Source: Lysobacteraceae bacterium NML03-0222 (lineage in GTDB: Bacteria > Pseudomonadota > Gammaproteobacteria > Xanthomonadales > Xanthomonadaceae). Taken from it: a stretch of DNA of 64,000 nucleotides. A model generated the notes under the pieces. That model saw only the letters and a program-made list of their open reading frames with translations. It was not told where the DNA came from and did no database searches. Position numbers and translations under genes: made by a program. The DNA lies in contig NWQM01000001.1 of assembly GCA_002798195.1 (NCBI GenBank), positions 434,001-498,000 of the forward strand, written 5' to 3'. Shown here one piece after another: positions 37,601 to 46,724 of the stretch (positions are counted from its first letter, which is position 1; the number at the start of each line of letters is the position of its first letter).

Positions 37601-38764
37601 ATGGCTTTGAATCCTTACGATTTGTACGACATCCGTTCTTTGCTGAGCGAAGAAGAGCAAGCGGTGCAAGACTCCGTGGCACGGTTTGTCGATGACCGTG
37701 TGCTGCCGATTATTGGCGAGTGCTTTGACAAGGGCGAGTTTCCGCAAGATTTGATTCCGGAAATGGCCGAGATGGGGCTTTTGGGCGCTACCCTGCCGGA
37801 AGAATACGGCTGTGCCGGGCTCAATTCGGTGAGCTATGGCTTGATTTGTCAGGAATTGGAGCGCGGTGATTCTGGTCTGCGCAGCTTTGCCAGCGTGCAA
37901 AGTTCGTTGTGCATGTACCCGATCTATGCCTATGGCAGTGAAGAGCAGCGTCGCCGCTGGCTGCCGGAGATGGCCGCAGGCAAGGTGATTGGCTGCTTTG
38001 GCCTGACCGAGCCGCATGGTGGCTCTGACCCGGCCAATATGAAAACCCATGCCAAGCGCGATGGCGATGACTGGGTCATCAATGGCGCCAAGATGTGGAT
38101 TACCAATGGCAACCTGGCGCATATCGCCATCATCTGGGCGCAGACTGATGAGGGCATCCAGGGTTTCATCGTCGAAACCAATACCCCGGGCTTCACCGCG
38201 CAAGTGATCAAGCAGAAGATGAGCCTGCGCGCTTCGGTGACCAGCGCGCTGTTCCTTGACAATGTGCGCGTGCCCGACAGCGCCCGCTTGCCGAATGTGA
38301 AGGGGCTTAAAGGGCCGCTGGGGTGTCTGACCCAAGCCCGCTATGGCATCACCTGGGGGCCGATTGGTGCGGCGATTGCCTGCCTGGACGAAGCGCTGAA
38401 CTACAGCAAGGAGCGCATGCTGTTCAATCGCCCGGTGGCCGCCACGCAAAGCGCGCAAATCAAGATGGCCGACTGGGCGCGGCGCATCACCTGTGCGCAG
38501 TTGTTGTCGCTGCAGCTTGGCCGCTTGAAAGATGCCGGCACCATGCAGCCGACGCAGGTGTCGCTTGCCAAGTGGAACAATGTGCGCATGGCGCTGGATA
38601 TCGCCCGTGAAGCGCGTGACCTCCTGGGCGGCGCCGGTATCACCACCGAGCATTCGCCGATCCGCCATGCGCTGAATCTGGAATCGGTGATTACCTATGA
38701 AGGCACCGAAACCGTGCATCAGCTGGTGGTTGGCCGCGAGCTGACTGGCATCAACGCCTTCTGA
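37601..38764 (+). CDS. gcdH: Glutaryl-CoA dehydrogenase-type acyl-CoA dehydrogenase
   Basis: The 387-residue flavoprotein has the FAD block GCFGLTEPHGGSDPANM and MWITNG, and the catalytic glutamate Glu367 in VITYEGTETVH. The segment SLRASVTSALFLDNVRVP and the C-terminal LTGINAF match glutaryl-CoA dehydrogenases best. It would oxidise and decarboxylate glutaryl-CoA to crotonyl-CoA in lysine/tryptophan degradation, passing electrons to ETF. The next genes start within 10 bases of each other. Confidence 0.9.
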   Translation: MALNPYDLYDIRSLLSEEEQAVQDSVARFVDDRVLPIIGECFDKGEFPQDLIPEMAEMGLLGATLPEEYGCAGLNSVSYGLICQELERGDSGLRSFASVQSSLCMYPIYAYGSEEQRRRWLPEMAAGKVIGCFGLTEPHGGSDPANMKTHAKRDGDDWVINGAKMWITNGNLAHIAIIWAQTDEGIQGFIVETNTPGFTAQVIKQKMSLRASVTSALFLDNVRVPDSARLPNVKGLKGPLGCLTQARYGITWGPIGAAIACLDEALNYSKERMLFNRPVAATQSAQIKMADWARRITCAQLLSLQLGRLKDAGTMQPTQVSLAKWNNVRMALDIAREARDLLGGAGITTEHSPIRHALNLESVITYEGTETVHQLVVGRELTGINAF

Positions 38765-38770
38765 TTGCTG

Positions 38771-39352
38771 ATGCGCATCACGCCCACACTGGAAACCGCG
38801 CGGCTTAGGCTGCGCGCTTGGCGCGTGGATGACTTCGAGCGTTATTTCGAACTGTTTTCCAACCCAGAGGCCGCGCGGTTCATTGGCGGCGCGGGCGGGC
38901 GTGGCGCAGTATGGCGGCGCTTTTTGCAAATGCCCGGCGCCTGGGCCTTGCAGGGCTTTGGCATGTTTGCCGTGGAAGAGAAAACCAGCGGCCTGTGGAT
39001 CGGTCAATGCGGGCCGTGGCAGCCCGATGGCTGGCCGGGGCTGGAAGTGGGCTATGCCTTCCACCCGGATGCACAGGGCAAGGGCTATGCGCTGGAAGCC
39101 TGCGTTGCCGCCATCGACTATGCCTTCGATATGCTTGGCTGCGATCGGGTGATCCACAACATTGACCCGGATAACCGCGCTTCACAGGCGGTGGCGGCCA
39201 AGCTTGGCGCACGCATCCTGCAACGCATCGACCATCAGCCGCCATTCGACGAATACTGTGTCGATGTCTGGGGGCAAAGCCGCGATGAATGGCAGCAGCA
39301 GCGCTTGCGCTTTTCCTCTGTTCCGATTTCCAACTCACCCGTTTCAGGCTGA
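38771..39352 (+). CDS. RimJ/RimL-type GNAT acetyltransferase
   Basis: The 193-residue protein starts TLETARLRLRAWRVDDFERYF, typical of the RimJ/RimL branch. It has GLEVGYAFHPDAQGKGYALE with the acetyl-CoA loop and NRASQAVAAKLGAR at the end of the fold. The substrate is unknown. The ATG at 38771 follows the gcdH stop by six bases. Confidence 0.88.
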   Translation: MRITPTLETARLRLRAWRVDDFERYFELFSNPEAARFIGGAGGRGAVWRRFLQMPGAWALQGFGMFAVEEKTSGLWIGQCGPWQPDGWPGLEVGYAFHPDAQGKGYALEACVAAIDYAFDMLGCDRVIHNIDPDNRASQAVAAKLGARILQRIDHQPPFDEYCVDVWGQSRDEWQQQRLRFSSVPISNSPVSG

Positions 39353-39358
39353 TTCTGC

Positions 39359-41632
39359 ATGTTCGCCCAAGTCCCCAATCCCATCCCCGCCCGCATGAAA
39401 GGGCTCAATCGCGCTGAAATCTGCGATGTCAATTTCACCGAATTTGTCAAGAACTGGAATGGCCAGCCGTTGCCGCGCCCGGTGGCGGATGAAGCGATTC
39501 TCGATGGCAGCGCGCTGGATGCGCAGGGCTTTCGTGAGCTGTTCGAGTCGCAGCTGATTTCCCGCCATCTGGACTTGATGGCGCGCGTTCTGCGGGTGCA
39601 GAACAAGGTGTTCTATACCATCGGCTCCAGCGGTCACGAGGGCAATGCCATGGTGGCGCGCGCTACCCGGCATACCGACCCGGCGTTCCTGCATTACCGC
39701 AGCGGTGGCTTCATGGCCGAGCGTTTCCGCAAGCTGCCGGGGATGGACCCAATCATGGATTCGGCATTGTCCTTTGCCGCCAGCCGCGAAGACCCGGCCA
39801 GTGGTGGCCGCCACAAGGTGTGGGGCAGCAAGCCGTTGTGGGTGTTGCCGCAGACTTCGACCATCGCCTCGCACCTGCCCAAGGCACTGGGCACGGCGGT
39901 GGCCATCGAGGCGGCCAAACGGCTGGGGCATGCTTTGCCGATTCCCGATGACAGCATCGCCATTTGCAGCTTTGGCGATGCCAGCGCCAACCACGCCAGC
40001 GCGCAGACTGCCTTCAATGCCGCCAGCTGGACGGCCTATCAGAAACTGCCCGCGCCGGTGTTGTATGTCTGCGAGGACAATGGCATCGGCATCTCGGTGA
40101 AAACCCCGAGTGGCTGGATTGCCGAGAGCTTCAGGAACCGTCCCGACCTGGATTATTTCTTTGCCGACGGCCTGGATTTGGCCGGCGGTTACGCCGATGT
40201 GGTGCGCGCGGTGGAGCATTGCCGTCGCACGCGCCGCCCGACCTTCCTGCATCTGCGCACCACGCGCATCATGGGGCATGCCGGTACCGATTTTGAAATC
40301 GAGTGGCGCTCGATTGAGGAACTATGTCAGGTCGAGGCCACCGACCCCTTGCTGCGCAGCGCGGCAATTGCGTTGGAATCGGGGCTGATGAGCAAGCTGG
40401 AAGTGCTGGCGCTGTACGAGGACACCCGGCAGAAGTGCTTTGCCGCCGCCGAAGAGGCCGATCGCCGTCCGCGTATCGAAACCTTGGAAGAAGTGGTGCG
40501 GCCGTTGGCACCGTACAGCCCGGACAAGGTGCAGGCCGAAGCTGCGCGCGCGCCCGGGCTTGATGCGCGCATCAAGGCCTTTGGCAGCGCAGAAAAACTG
40601 CCGGAAAACCAGCCGCCGCGGCATTTGGCGATTCAAATCAACAATGCCCTGCATGATCTGTTTGCCAAATACCCCGAAACCCTGCTGTTTGGCGAAGACG
40701 TGGCGCAGAAGGGGGGCGTGTACACCGTCACCAAGGGTCTTTACAAGGCTTTCGGCGCGCGCCGGGTGTTCAATACCCTGCTGGATGAAACCATGATTCT
40801 GGGCATGGCGCAGGGCTTTGCCAATGTCGGCATGCTGCCGGTGCCGGAAATCCAGTACCTGGCCTATTTGCACAATGCCATCGACCAGATCCGCGGCGAG
40901 GCCTGCAGCCTGCAATTCTTCAGCAATAACCAGTATCAAAACCCAATGCTAGTGCGCATTGCCGGACTGGGCTATCAACGTGGCTTTGGCGGGCACTTCC
41001 ACAACGACAACTCGGTGACGGCGCTGCGTGATATTCCGGGCTTGGTGGTCGGCTGCCCCAGCCGTGGCGATGATGCGGCCATGATGCTGCGTACGCTGGC
41101 GGCGCTTGCCAAGGTGGATGGCCGAGTGACGGCTTTCCTTGAGCCGATTGCCTTGTACATGACCAAGGATTTGTATGAGCCGGGTGATGGCCTGTGGCAA
41201 ACCGAATACCCCGCGCCCGATCAGGCGCTGGTGCTGGGCGAGCCGCGCATCTACCACCCCGAAGCGCGTGACTGCGTGATTTTCACCTTTGGCAATGGCG
41301 TGCCAATGAGCCTGCGCGCGGCGCGGGAAATCGAGCGCAAGCATGGCTGGAAAGTGCGCGTGGTCGATTTGCGCTGGCTGGTGCCGCTGAATGCCGATGC
41401 CATCGCTCTCAATGCCGATGATTGCGAGCGCATCATCGTGGTTGATGAAGGCCGCTTCAGCGCCGGCATTGGTGAGGGCATCATCACTGCGCTGGCCGAG
41501 GCCGGGCAGGGGGATAAGCCGATGCGCCGCGTGGTCGGCGCCGATACCTATACCCCGCTGGCCGGTGCGGCGTTCCTGGTCATCCCCAAGGACGAGGACA
41601 TTGTCGCCGCAGCGGACGATCTGGCGGAGTAA
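39359..41632 (+). CDS. Fused alpha/beta E1 component of a 2-oxoacid dehydrogenase (branched-chain type)
   Basis: The 757-residue protein joins the two E1 chains. Residues ~1-400 are the alpha part with YRSGGFMAERF, the ThDP motif CSFGDASANHASAQ and VCEDNGIGIS. Residues ~425-757 are the beta part with LLFGEDVAQKGGVYTVT, FNTLLDETMILGMAQGFANV and WLVPLNADAI. It would decarboxylate a 2-oxoacid and transfer the acyl group to a lipoyl E2. No E2 or E3 gene is next to it, so partners must be elsewhere. Branched-chain substrates are inferred from resemblance. Confidence 0.85.
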   Translation: MFAQVPNPIPARMKGLNRAEICDVNFTEFVKNWNGQPLPRPVADEAILDGSALDAQGFRELFESQLISRHLDLMARVLRVQNKVFYTIGSSGHEGNAMVARATRHTDPAFLHYRSGGFMAERFRKLPGMDPIMDSALSFAASREDPASGGRHKVWGSKPLWVLPQTSTIASHLPKALGTAVAIEAAKRLGHALPIPDDSIAICSFGDASANHASAQTAFNAASWTAYQKLPAPVLYVCEDNGIGISVKTPSGWIAESFRNRPDLDYFFADGLDLAGGYADVVRAVEHCRRTRRPTFLHLRTTRIMGHAGTDFEIEWRSIEELCQVEATDPLLRSAAIALESGLMSKLEVLALYEDTRQKCFAAAEEADRRPRIETLEEVVRPLAPYSPDKVQAEAARAPGLDARIKAFGSAEKLPENQPPRHLAIQINNALHDLFAKYPETLLFGEDVAQKGGVYTVTKGLYKAFGARRVFNTLLDETMILGMAQGFANVGMLPVPEIQYLAYLHNAIDQIRGEACSLQFFSNNQYQNPMLVRIAGLGYQRGFGGHFHNDNSVTALRDIPGLVVGCPSRGDDAAMMLRTLAALAKVDGRVTAFLEPIALYMTKDLYEPGDGLWQTEYPAPDQALVLGEPRIYHPEARDCVIFTFGNGVPMSLRAAREIERKHGWKVRVVDLRWLVPLNADAIALNADDCERIIVVDEGRFSAGIGEGIITALAEAGQGDKPMRRVVGADTYTPLAGAAFLVIPKDEDIVAAADDLAE

Positions 41633-41643
41633 AACCAACGGCG

Positions 41644-41675
41644 CAGCCCGGTGGCGCATGTCTGCCACTGGGCTG
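41644..41675 (+). terminator. 12-bp hairpin after the E1 fusion gene
   Basis: CAGCCCGGTGGC (41644-41655) pairs with GCCACTGGGCTG (41664-41675), one G-T pair, eight-base loop. It starts 11 bases after the stop. No T-run follows. Confidence 0.55.
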
Positions 41676-41730
41676 TCTGGCGGGGCTGAGCAATCGTGTT
41701 ATGCTGCGGCGCAGCAATTCGGAGTCTTGC

Positions 41731-42975
41731 ATGCTGTTTTATCAATTCCATGAAAACACCCGTGCCTGGATGGCACCCATTACCTATTGGTCAGAGGCGG
41801 TGGCCAAGATGTATACCGCTTCGGGGAGCTGGCTTTCGGGGATGCCCGGCGCACAGCGCATCGCGGCCGGTTATGAGCTGATTCACCGCATCGGCAAGGA
41901 TTACGAAAAACCCGCCTTCGATATCCACGAGATTGAAGTGGAAGGGCTGAGCATCCCGGTGGTGGAGCGGGTAGTGCTGGAAAAGCCGTTCTGCCGCCTG
42001 CTGCGCTTCAAGCGCTATCACGATCAGGCCGATGGCCTGGCGCAGATGAAAGACAACCCGACCGTGTTGATTGTGGCGCCGCTCTCGGGTCATCACAGCA
42101 CCTTGTTGCGCGATACGGTCAAGACCATGCTCAAAGACCACAAGGTGTTCATTACCGACTGGACTGATGCGCGCATGGTGCCGAAGGAGGCCGGGGCATT
42201 CCATCTGCATGATTACGTGGCCTATATCGAGGAATTCATCCGCCATATCGGTGCCGAGCGCCTGCATGTGGTGAGCGTTTGCCAGCCAACCGTGCCGGTA
42301 TTGGCGGCCGTGTCGCTGATGGCCGCGCGCGGCGAGGCCACGCCGTGTTCGCTGACCATGATGGGCGGCCCGATTGATGCGCGGCAATCACCCACCCAGG
42401 TCAACAATCTGGCGATGAAACGCCCGCTGAGCTGGTTCGAGCACAACCTCATTCATACCGTGCCGAGCAATTATCCCGGGCGTGGGCGTAAGGTTTATCC
42501 GGGCTTTTTGCAGCATATGGGCTTTATCGCCATGAACCCGGAACGTCATGCCATGTCGCACTGGGACTATTACCAGGATCTGGTGAAGGGCGATCAGGAA
42601 ACCGCGGCGGCGCATCGGCGTTTTTATGATGAATACAATGCCGTGCTGGACATGCCCGCCGAGTATTACCTGGATACTATCCGCACTGTGTTCCAAGACT
42701 ATCTGCTGCCGCGTGGCGAGTGGGTGGTCAATGGTGAAAAGGTCGATCCTTCGGCTATCCGGGATACGGCGCTGCTGACCATCGAAGGCGAGCTCGATGA
42801 TATTTCCGGTGCCGGACAGACCCAGGCTGCACTCAAGCTGTGCAGCAACGTGGCAAAACACCGCAAGCAGCACATCACCGTGGAAGGCGCCGGTCACTAT
42901 GGCATTTTCAGTGGCCGTCGCTGGCGCAACCAGGTCTATCCCCAATTGCGCGACTTCTTGAAGGCTCAGGGTTGA
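41731..42975 (+). CDS. phaZ: Intracellular polyhydroxyalkanoate depolymerase (PhaZ-type)
   Basis: The 414-residue alpha/beta hydrolase has the intracellular PHB depolymerase nucleophile region HVVSVCQPTVPVLAAV with Cys184 in place of serine, as in Ralstonia PhaZ1. The C-terminal LLTIEGELDDISGAGQT and GAGHYGIFSGRRWR supply the Asp/His. It would release hydroxyacids from stored polymer. The frame is open to 41701, but MLFYQFHENTRAW at 41731 with CGGAG upstream is the usual start. No PHA synthase is in this window. Confidence 0.88.
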   Translation: MLFYQFHENTRAWMAPITYWSEAVAKMYTASGSWLSGMPGAQRIAAGYELIHRIGKDYEKPAFDIHEIEVEGLSIPVVERVVLEKPFCRLLRFKRYHDQADGLAQMKDNPTVLIVAPLSGHHSTLLRDTVKTMLKDHKVFITDWTDARMVPKEAGAFHLHDYVAYIEEFIRHIGAERLHVVSVCQPTVPVLAAVSLMAARGEATPCSLTMMGGPIDARQSPTQVNNLAMKRPLSWFEHNLIHTVPSNYPGRGRKVYPGFLQHMGFIAMNPERHAMSHWDYYQDLVKGDQETAAAHRRFYDEYNAVLDMPAEYYLDTIRTVFQDYLLPRGEWVVNGEKVDPSAIRDTALLTIEGELDDISGAGQTQAALKLCSNVAKHRKQHITVEGAGHYGIFSGRRWRNQVYPQLRDFLKAQG

Positions 42976-42992
42976 GAGCCTGTTCAAGGCTC
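42975..42992 (+). repeat. Hairpin repeat copy 2 (GAGCC-TGTTCAA-GGCTC)
   Basis: Overlapping the last base of the phaZ stop is agagcctgttcaaggctc, a five-pair stem (GAGCC/GGCTC) with a seven-base loop. Sixteen bases (42975-42990) recur exactly, inverted, at 63028-63043, and approximately at 8319. Confidence 0.75.
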
Positions 42993-43316
42993 CTTCTTGG
43001 CACCCGTTGCTTTGCAAAGTCGGCAGATGCAGGGCATGAGGTGCAGACAAGCGGCTGGCTTGTCTGAGCGAGCATGCCCCCCTGCAGCCTCATGTTCGGG
43101 ATGCTGGGGGGCTTGGAAACAAGCGCTCATTGATCAATGAGCGAATGATTTTGTAACGCATGGCTCACGGCGTTTAGTGGCGCTTTCGTCGTTTGCAGCG
43201 GATAAAGTGTGATGGGTTTCGCAGGTTCGTGTATGCAGGCTTGGTAGAAGGCTCGATTTTGGTGGTTCAAGATAAGTGCGCGTTATTCTTGCCGCCTTTC
43301 ACCCCGGAGCCTGCCC
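42993..43316. other. Intergenic region with imperfect inverted repeats
   Basis: No gene is visible. The stretch holds an imperfect long inverted repeat (CATGAGG-TGCAG near 43036 with CTGCAG-CCTCATG near 43082) that contains an inner hairpin (GACAAGC-GGCTG-GCTTGTC), and the palindrome listed separately. A decayed small mobile element or a leader region are both possible. Confidence 0.5.
43124..43143. promoter_or_regulatory. 20-bp perfect palindrome, candidate operator
   Basis: CGCTCATTGATCAATGAGCG is its own reverse complement. It lies about 175 bases before the start of the secreted amidohydrolase gene, and no other gene is near. It could bind a dimeric repressor; without a loop it would form only a poor hairpin. 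Confidence 0.45.
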
Positions 43317-46300
43317 ATGCGTCGTCTTGCCTTGTTCTCTGCCTTGTCTCTGGCCTTGTTGGCCGCACCCGTCTCAGCGGAAAAGAAAGCCGCGCATTGG
43401 GATGTCAACGCGCCGCAGGGGCGCAGCACGCTGGCGAAGTTCGAGACAGACGAAGGCACCTGGATGGATGTGGATGTCAGCCCGGATGGACAGCAGATTG
43501 CGTTTTCAATGCTGGGCGATATTTATCTGCTGCCGATTGACGGTGGGCGGGCACGGCGGCTGACTTCTGGCGCGGCCTGGGACGTGCAGCCGCGGTTTTC
43601 GCCCGATGGCCGGCAATTGGCGTTCACTTCCGACCGCGATGGCGGCAACAATCTGTGGCGCATCGGCGTGGATGGCCGCAACCCGGTGCAGGTCACCCAG
43701 GAGAAGTTTCGGCTTCTGAACAACCCGGTGTGGACGCCGGATGGGCAGTATCTGATTGGCCGCAAGCATTTCACCGCTGAACGTTCGTTGGGCGCGGGCG
43801 AGCTGTGGATGTATCACGTCAGCGGCGGCCATGAGGGTTTGCAGCTGACCAAGAAGAAAAACGACCAGCAGGATTTGGGCGAGCCTGCGGTATCGCCCGA
43901 TGGCCGTTATGTGTATTTCTCCGAGGACATCACGCCCGGGCCATACTTTCAGTACAACAAGAACCCGCATGCCACCATTTATGCCATCAAGCGCCTGGAC
44001 CGGCAGAGTGGCGAAATCAGCACGCTCATCAACAGCGCCGGGGGCGCGGTCAGGCCGCAGCCCTCGCCCGATGGCAAGCAGCTGGCGTTTGTGAAGCGGG
44101 TGCGCGAGAAGTCGGTGTTGCACCTGCTCGACCTGGCTTCGGGCGATACGCGGTCGCTATGGGATGGGCTCTCCCACGATATGCAGGAGGCCTGGGCGAT
44201 ATTTGGCCCGTATGCCAATTTCAACTGGCTGCCCGATGGCTCGGCGCTGGTGGTGTGGGCGCAGGGCAAGCTGTGGCGGGTGGATGCGGCCAGCGGCGTG
44301 GCGCGGCAGATTCCCTTCACTGCCGAGGTCGAGCAGCGTCTGGCCGAGCCGCTGCGGTTTGAGCAAACACTCGATGCCGGGCAGTTCGCGCCGAAGATGA
44401 TTCGTGATGTCGCCACCGCACCGGGCGGGCAGCAAGTGGTGTTTCATGCGCTGGGGCATCTGTACACCCGCAGCCTGCCCAATGGCATGCCAACGCGACT
44501 TACCCACAACCAAAATGTGTTCGAGTATCAGCCAAGTTTCAGCCCCGATGGCCGCAAGCTGCTGTACACCACCTGGAATGATGCCGATCTGTCGATATTG
44601 ATTGAGCGCGACTTGGCCTCGGGCAAGGAGCGGGTATTGAATCCCGAGCCGGGCTTTTATTACGGGCCGCGTTATTCGCCCGATGGTCGCCGCATCGTGT
44701 TCAGCCGCACCGGTGGCAGCGGCACGACCGGCTCGCGCTGGGCCAATGAAGTCGGCATTTATGTGCTCGATGGCGATGCCAGCACGCCGCGGCGCATTGC
44801 CAAAACCGGTGAAAACCCGCAGTTCTCCGCTGATGGCAGCCGGGTGTTTTATTTCACCGGTGGGGGAATGTCCAAGAAGCTGATGTCGGTGGGCATAAAT
44901 GGCGAGGATCCGCGCGAAGTGCTGGATTTGAAGTATCCGGACTTGGTATCCATCAGCCCGGATGGCAAGTGGGTGGCCTTTACCGAGCTGTTCAATGCCT
45001 ATGTCGCGCCGCTGCCGCAGACAGGCGGCAGTATCGCGCTCTCGCGCCAGAGCAAGGCCATCCCGGTGGCGCAGGTCAGCCGCGATGTCGGCTCTTATCT
45101 GCATTGGTCGGCAGATTCTGGCTCGCTGCATTGGATGGTGGGCGATGAATACTTCAGCCGCGATTTGAAGGATGTGTTCAGCTTCCTGCCAGGTGCGTCA
45201 GCACAGGCGGCCAGGCCGGAAACGGCGCGCGGCATCCGGCTCGGCCTGCACGCGCCGGTGGATACCCCGCGCGAAGTGGTGGCCTTCACCCATGCCCGCA
45301 TCATCACCATGCGCGATGCCGAGCGTCAGCAGGAGGTGATTGAGAACGGCACCGTGCTGGTGGAAGGCGATACCATCCGCGCCGTCGGCACCGATGTCCG
45401 CATTCCGGCTGGTGCGCGGGTGATTGATGCCAGCGGCAAGACCATCGTGCCCGGCTATGCCGATGTGCATGCCCATGTGGCACATTTTGGTGGCGGCGTG
45501 GTGCCGCAGCAGAACTGGGCGTATTACGCCAATCTGGCGTTTGGCATCACCACCACCCATGACCCATCCGCGACCACCGAGCTGGTGTTCTCACAGGCCG
45601 AGCTGGTCAAGGCCGGGACGCTGGTGGGGCCGCGGATTTTCTCCACTGGCACCATCCTCTACGGTGCCGATGGCGACTTCAAGGCCGAGGTCAATTCGCT
45701 GGATGATGCCCGCTCGCACCTGCGCCGCATGAAGGCGCATGGCGCGTTCAGCGTCAAGAGCTATAACCAGCCGCGCCGTGAGCAGCACCAGCAAATCAAT
45801 CAGGCCGCGCGCGAGCTGGGCATGCTGGTGGTGGAGGAGGGCGGCTCCACGCTCAACCACAACCTGCCGATGATTCTCGATGGCGTCACCACCATCGAGC
45901 ACAATCTGCCGGTGGCGCCCTTGTACCGCGATGTGCTGGAGCTGTGGCGGCGCACCGATGTACGCAACACACCGACCTTGGTAGTCAGCTATGGCGGCTT
46001 ATCCGGCGAGTACTACTGGTATGCACGCGACAACGTCTGGGAGGACGGCAAGCTCTCGCGCTTCTTCCCGCGTGAGACTCTGGATGCGCGCAGCATTCGC
46101 CGCGAAACCGCACCGGATTGGGATTACTACCATGTCGAGGTGGCCAAGTCGCTGAAGCGGCTGCGCGATGCCGGGGTAAAAATCCAGGTCGGCGGCCACG
46201 GCCAATTGCAGGGGCTATCGCCGCACTGGGAAACCTGGAGCCTAGTGCAGGGCGGCTTCAGCAATTGGGAGGCATTGCGCGCCTTTACCATCGACGGCGT

Positions 46301-46622
46301 GGATTCGATCGGCTTTGGCAAACAGCTGGGCTCACTGGAAGTGGGCAAGAAAGCGGACTTGGTGGTGCTGAACCGCAATCCGCTTGATGACATCCGCGCC
46401 ACCGCCGATACCCGCTATGTGATGGTCAATGGCCGCCTGTTCGATGTGGATGCGGACATGGCCGAAATCGGCCACCGTCAGGCGCCTGCGCCGACCTTCT
46501 ACTGGCAGCGCCACCGCGAAGGCCTGCGTTTTGGTGAGCAATACGGCCCCACCGGCGTCTGCCACTGCCCCAAATCCGGGCATGGGCATCATCAGCACGG
46601 CCATGACGAGCATGGTCACTAA
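43317..46622 (+). CDS. Secreted TolB/WD40-like beta-propeller plus amidohydrolase enzyme with His-rich tail
   Basis: The 1101-residue protein has a signal peptide (to about 21, LAAPVSA). It continues with repeated PD40 propeller motifs (DVSPDGQQIAFS, RFSPDGRQLAFTSDRDG, SFSPDGRKLLYTTW, RYSPDGRRIVFSR). From about 660 there is an amidohydrolase domain with PGYADVHAHV (His-x-His), SVKSYNQP (candidate carboxylated lysine), TIEHNLPV and GGHGQLQG (His ligands), and a closing SLEVGKKADLVVLNRNP. The C-terminus ends CHCPKSGHGHHQHGHDEHGH, a likely metal-binding tail. Function is probably hydrolysis of a peptide-like or cyclic amide substrate in the periplasm; the substrate is unknown. Confidence 0.85.
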   Translation: MRRLALFSALSLALLAAPVSAEKKAAHWDVNAPQGRSTLAKFETDEGTWMDVDVSPDGQQIAFSMLGDIYLLPIDGGRARRLTSGAAWDVQPRFSPDGRQLAFTSDRDGGNNLWRIGVDGRNPVQVTQEKFRLLNNPVWTPDGQYLIGRKHFTAERSLGAGELWMYHVSGGHEGLQLTKKKNDQQDLGEPAVSPDGRYVYFSEDITPGPYFQYNKNPHATIYAIKRLDRQSGEISTLINSAGGAVRPQPSPDGKQLAFVKRVREKSVLHLLDLASGDTRSLWDGLSHDMQEAWAIFGPYANFNWLPDGSALVVWAQGKLWRVDAASGVARQIPFTAEVEQRLAEPLRFEQTLDAGQFAPKMIRDVATAPGGQQVVFHALGHLYTRSLPNGMPTRLTHNQNVFEYQPSFSPDGRKLLYTTWNDADLSILIERDLASGKERVLNPEPGFYYGPRYSPDGRRIVFSRTGGSGTTGSRWANEVGIYVLDGDASTPRRIAKTGENPQFSADGSRVFYFTGGGMSKKLMSVGINGEDPREVLDLKYPDLVSISPDGKWVAFTELFNAYVAPLPQTGGSIALSRQSKAIPVAQVSRDVGSYLHWSADSGSLHWMVGDEYFSRDLKDVFSFLPGASAQAARPETARGIRLGLHAPVDTPREVVAFTHARIITMRDAERQQEVIENGTVLVEGDTIRAVGTDVRIPAGARVIDASGKTIVPGYADVHAHVAHFGGGVVPQQNWAYYANLAFGITTTHDPSATTELVFSQAELVKAGTLVGPRIFSTGTILYGADGDFKAEVNSLDDARSHLRRMKAHGAFSVKSYNQPRREQHQQINQAARELGMLVVEEGGSTLNHNLPMILDGVTTIEHNLPVAPLYRDVLELWRRTDVRNTPTLVVSYGGLSGEYYWYARDNVWEDGKLSRFFPRETLDARSIRRETAPDWDYYHVEVAKSLKRLRDAGVKIQVGGHGQLQGLSPHWETWSLVQGGFSNWEALRAFTIDGVDSIGFGKQLGSLEVGKKADLVVLNRNPLDDIRATADTRYVMVNGRLFDVDADMAEIGHRQAPAPTFYWQRHREGLRFGEQYGPTGVCHCPKSGHGHHQHGHDEHGH

Positions 46623-46724
46623 GTGCAGCCATCATCCCCGCCTGTGATGCGCGGGCGGGGGTGCTATGGAAAGCCCGGGTGCAGGCTTTTAGAATACGCG
46701 GCCTTCTTTTCATCTTGAATTGCC

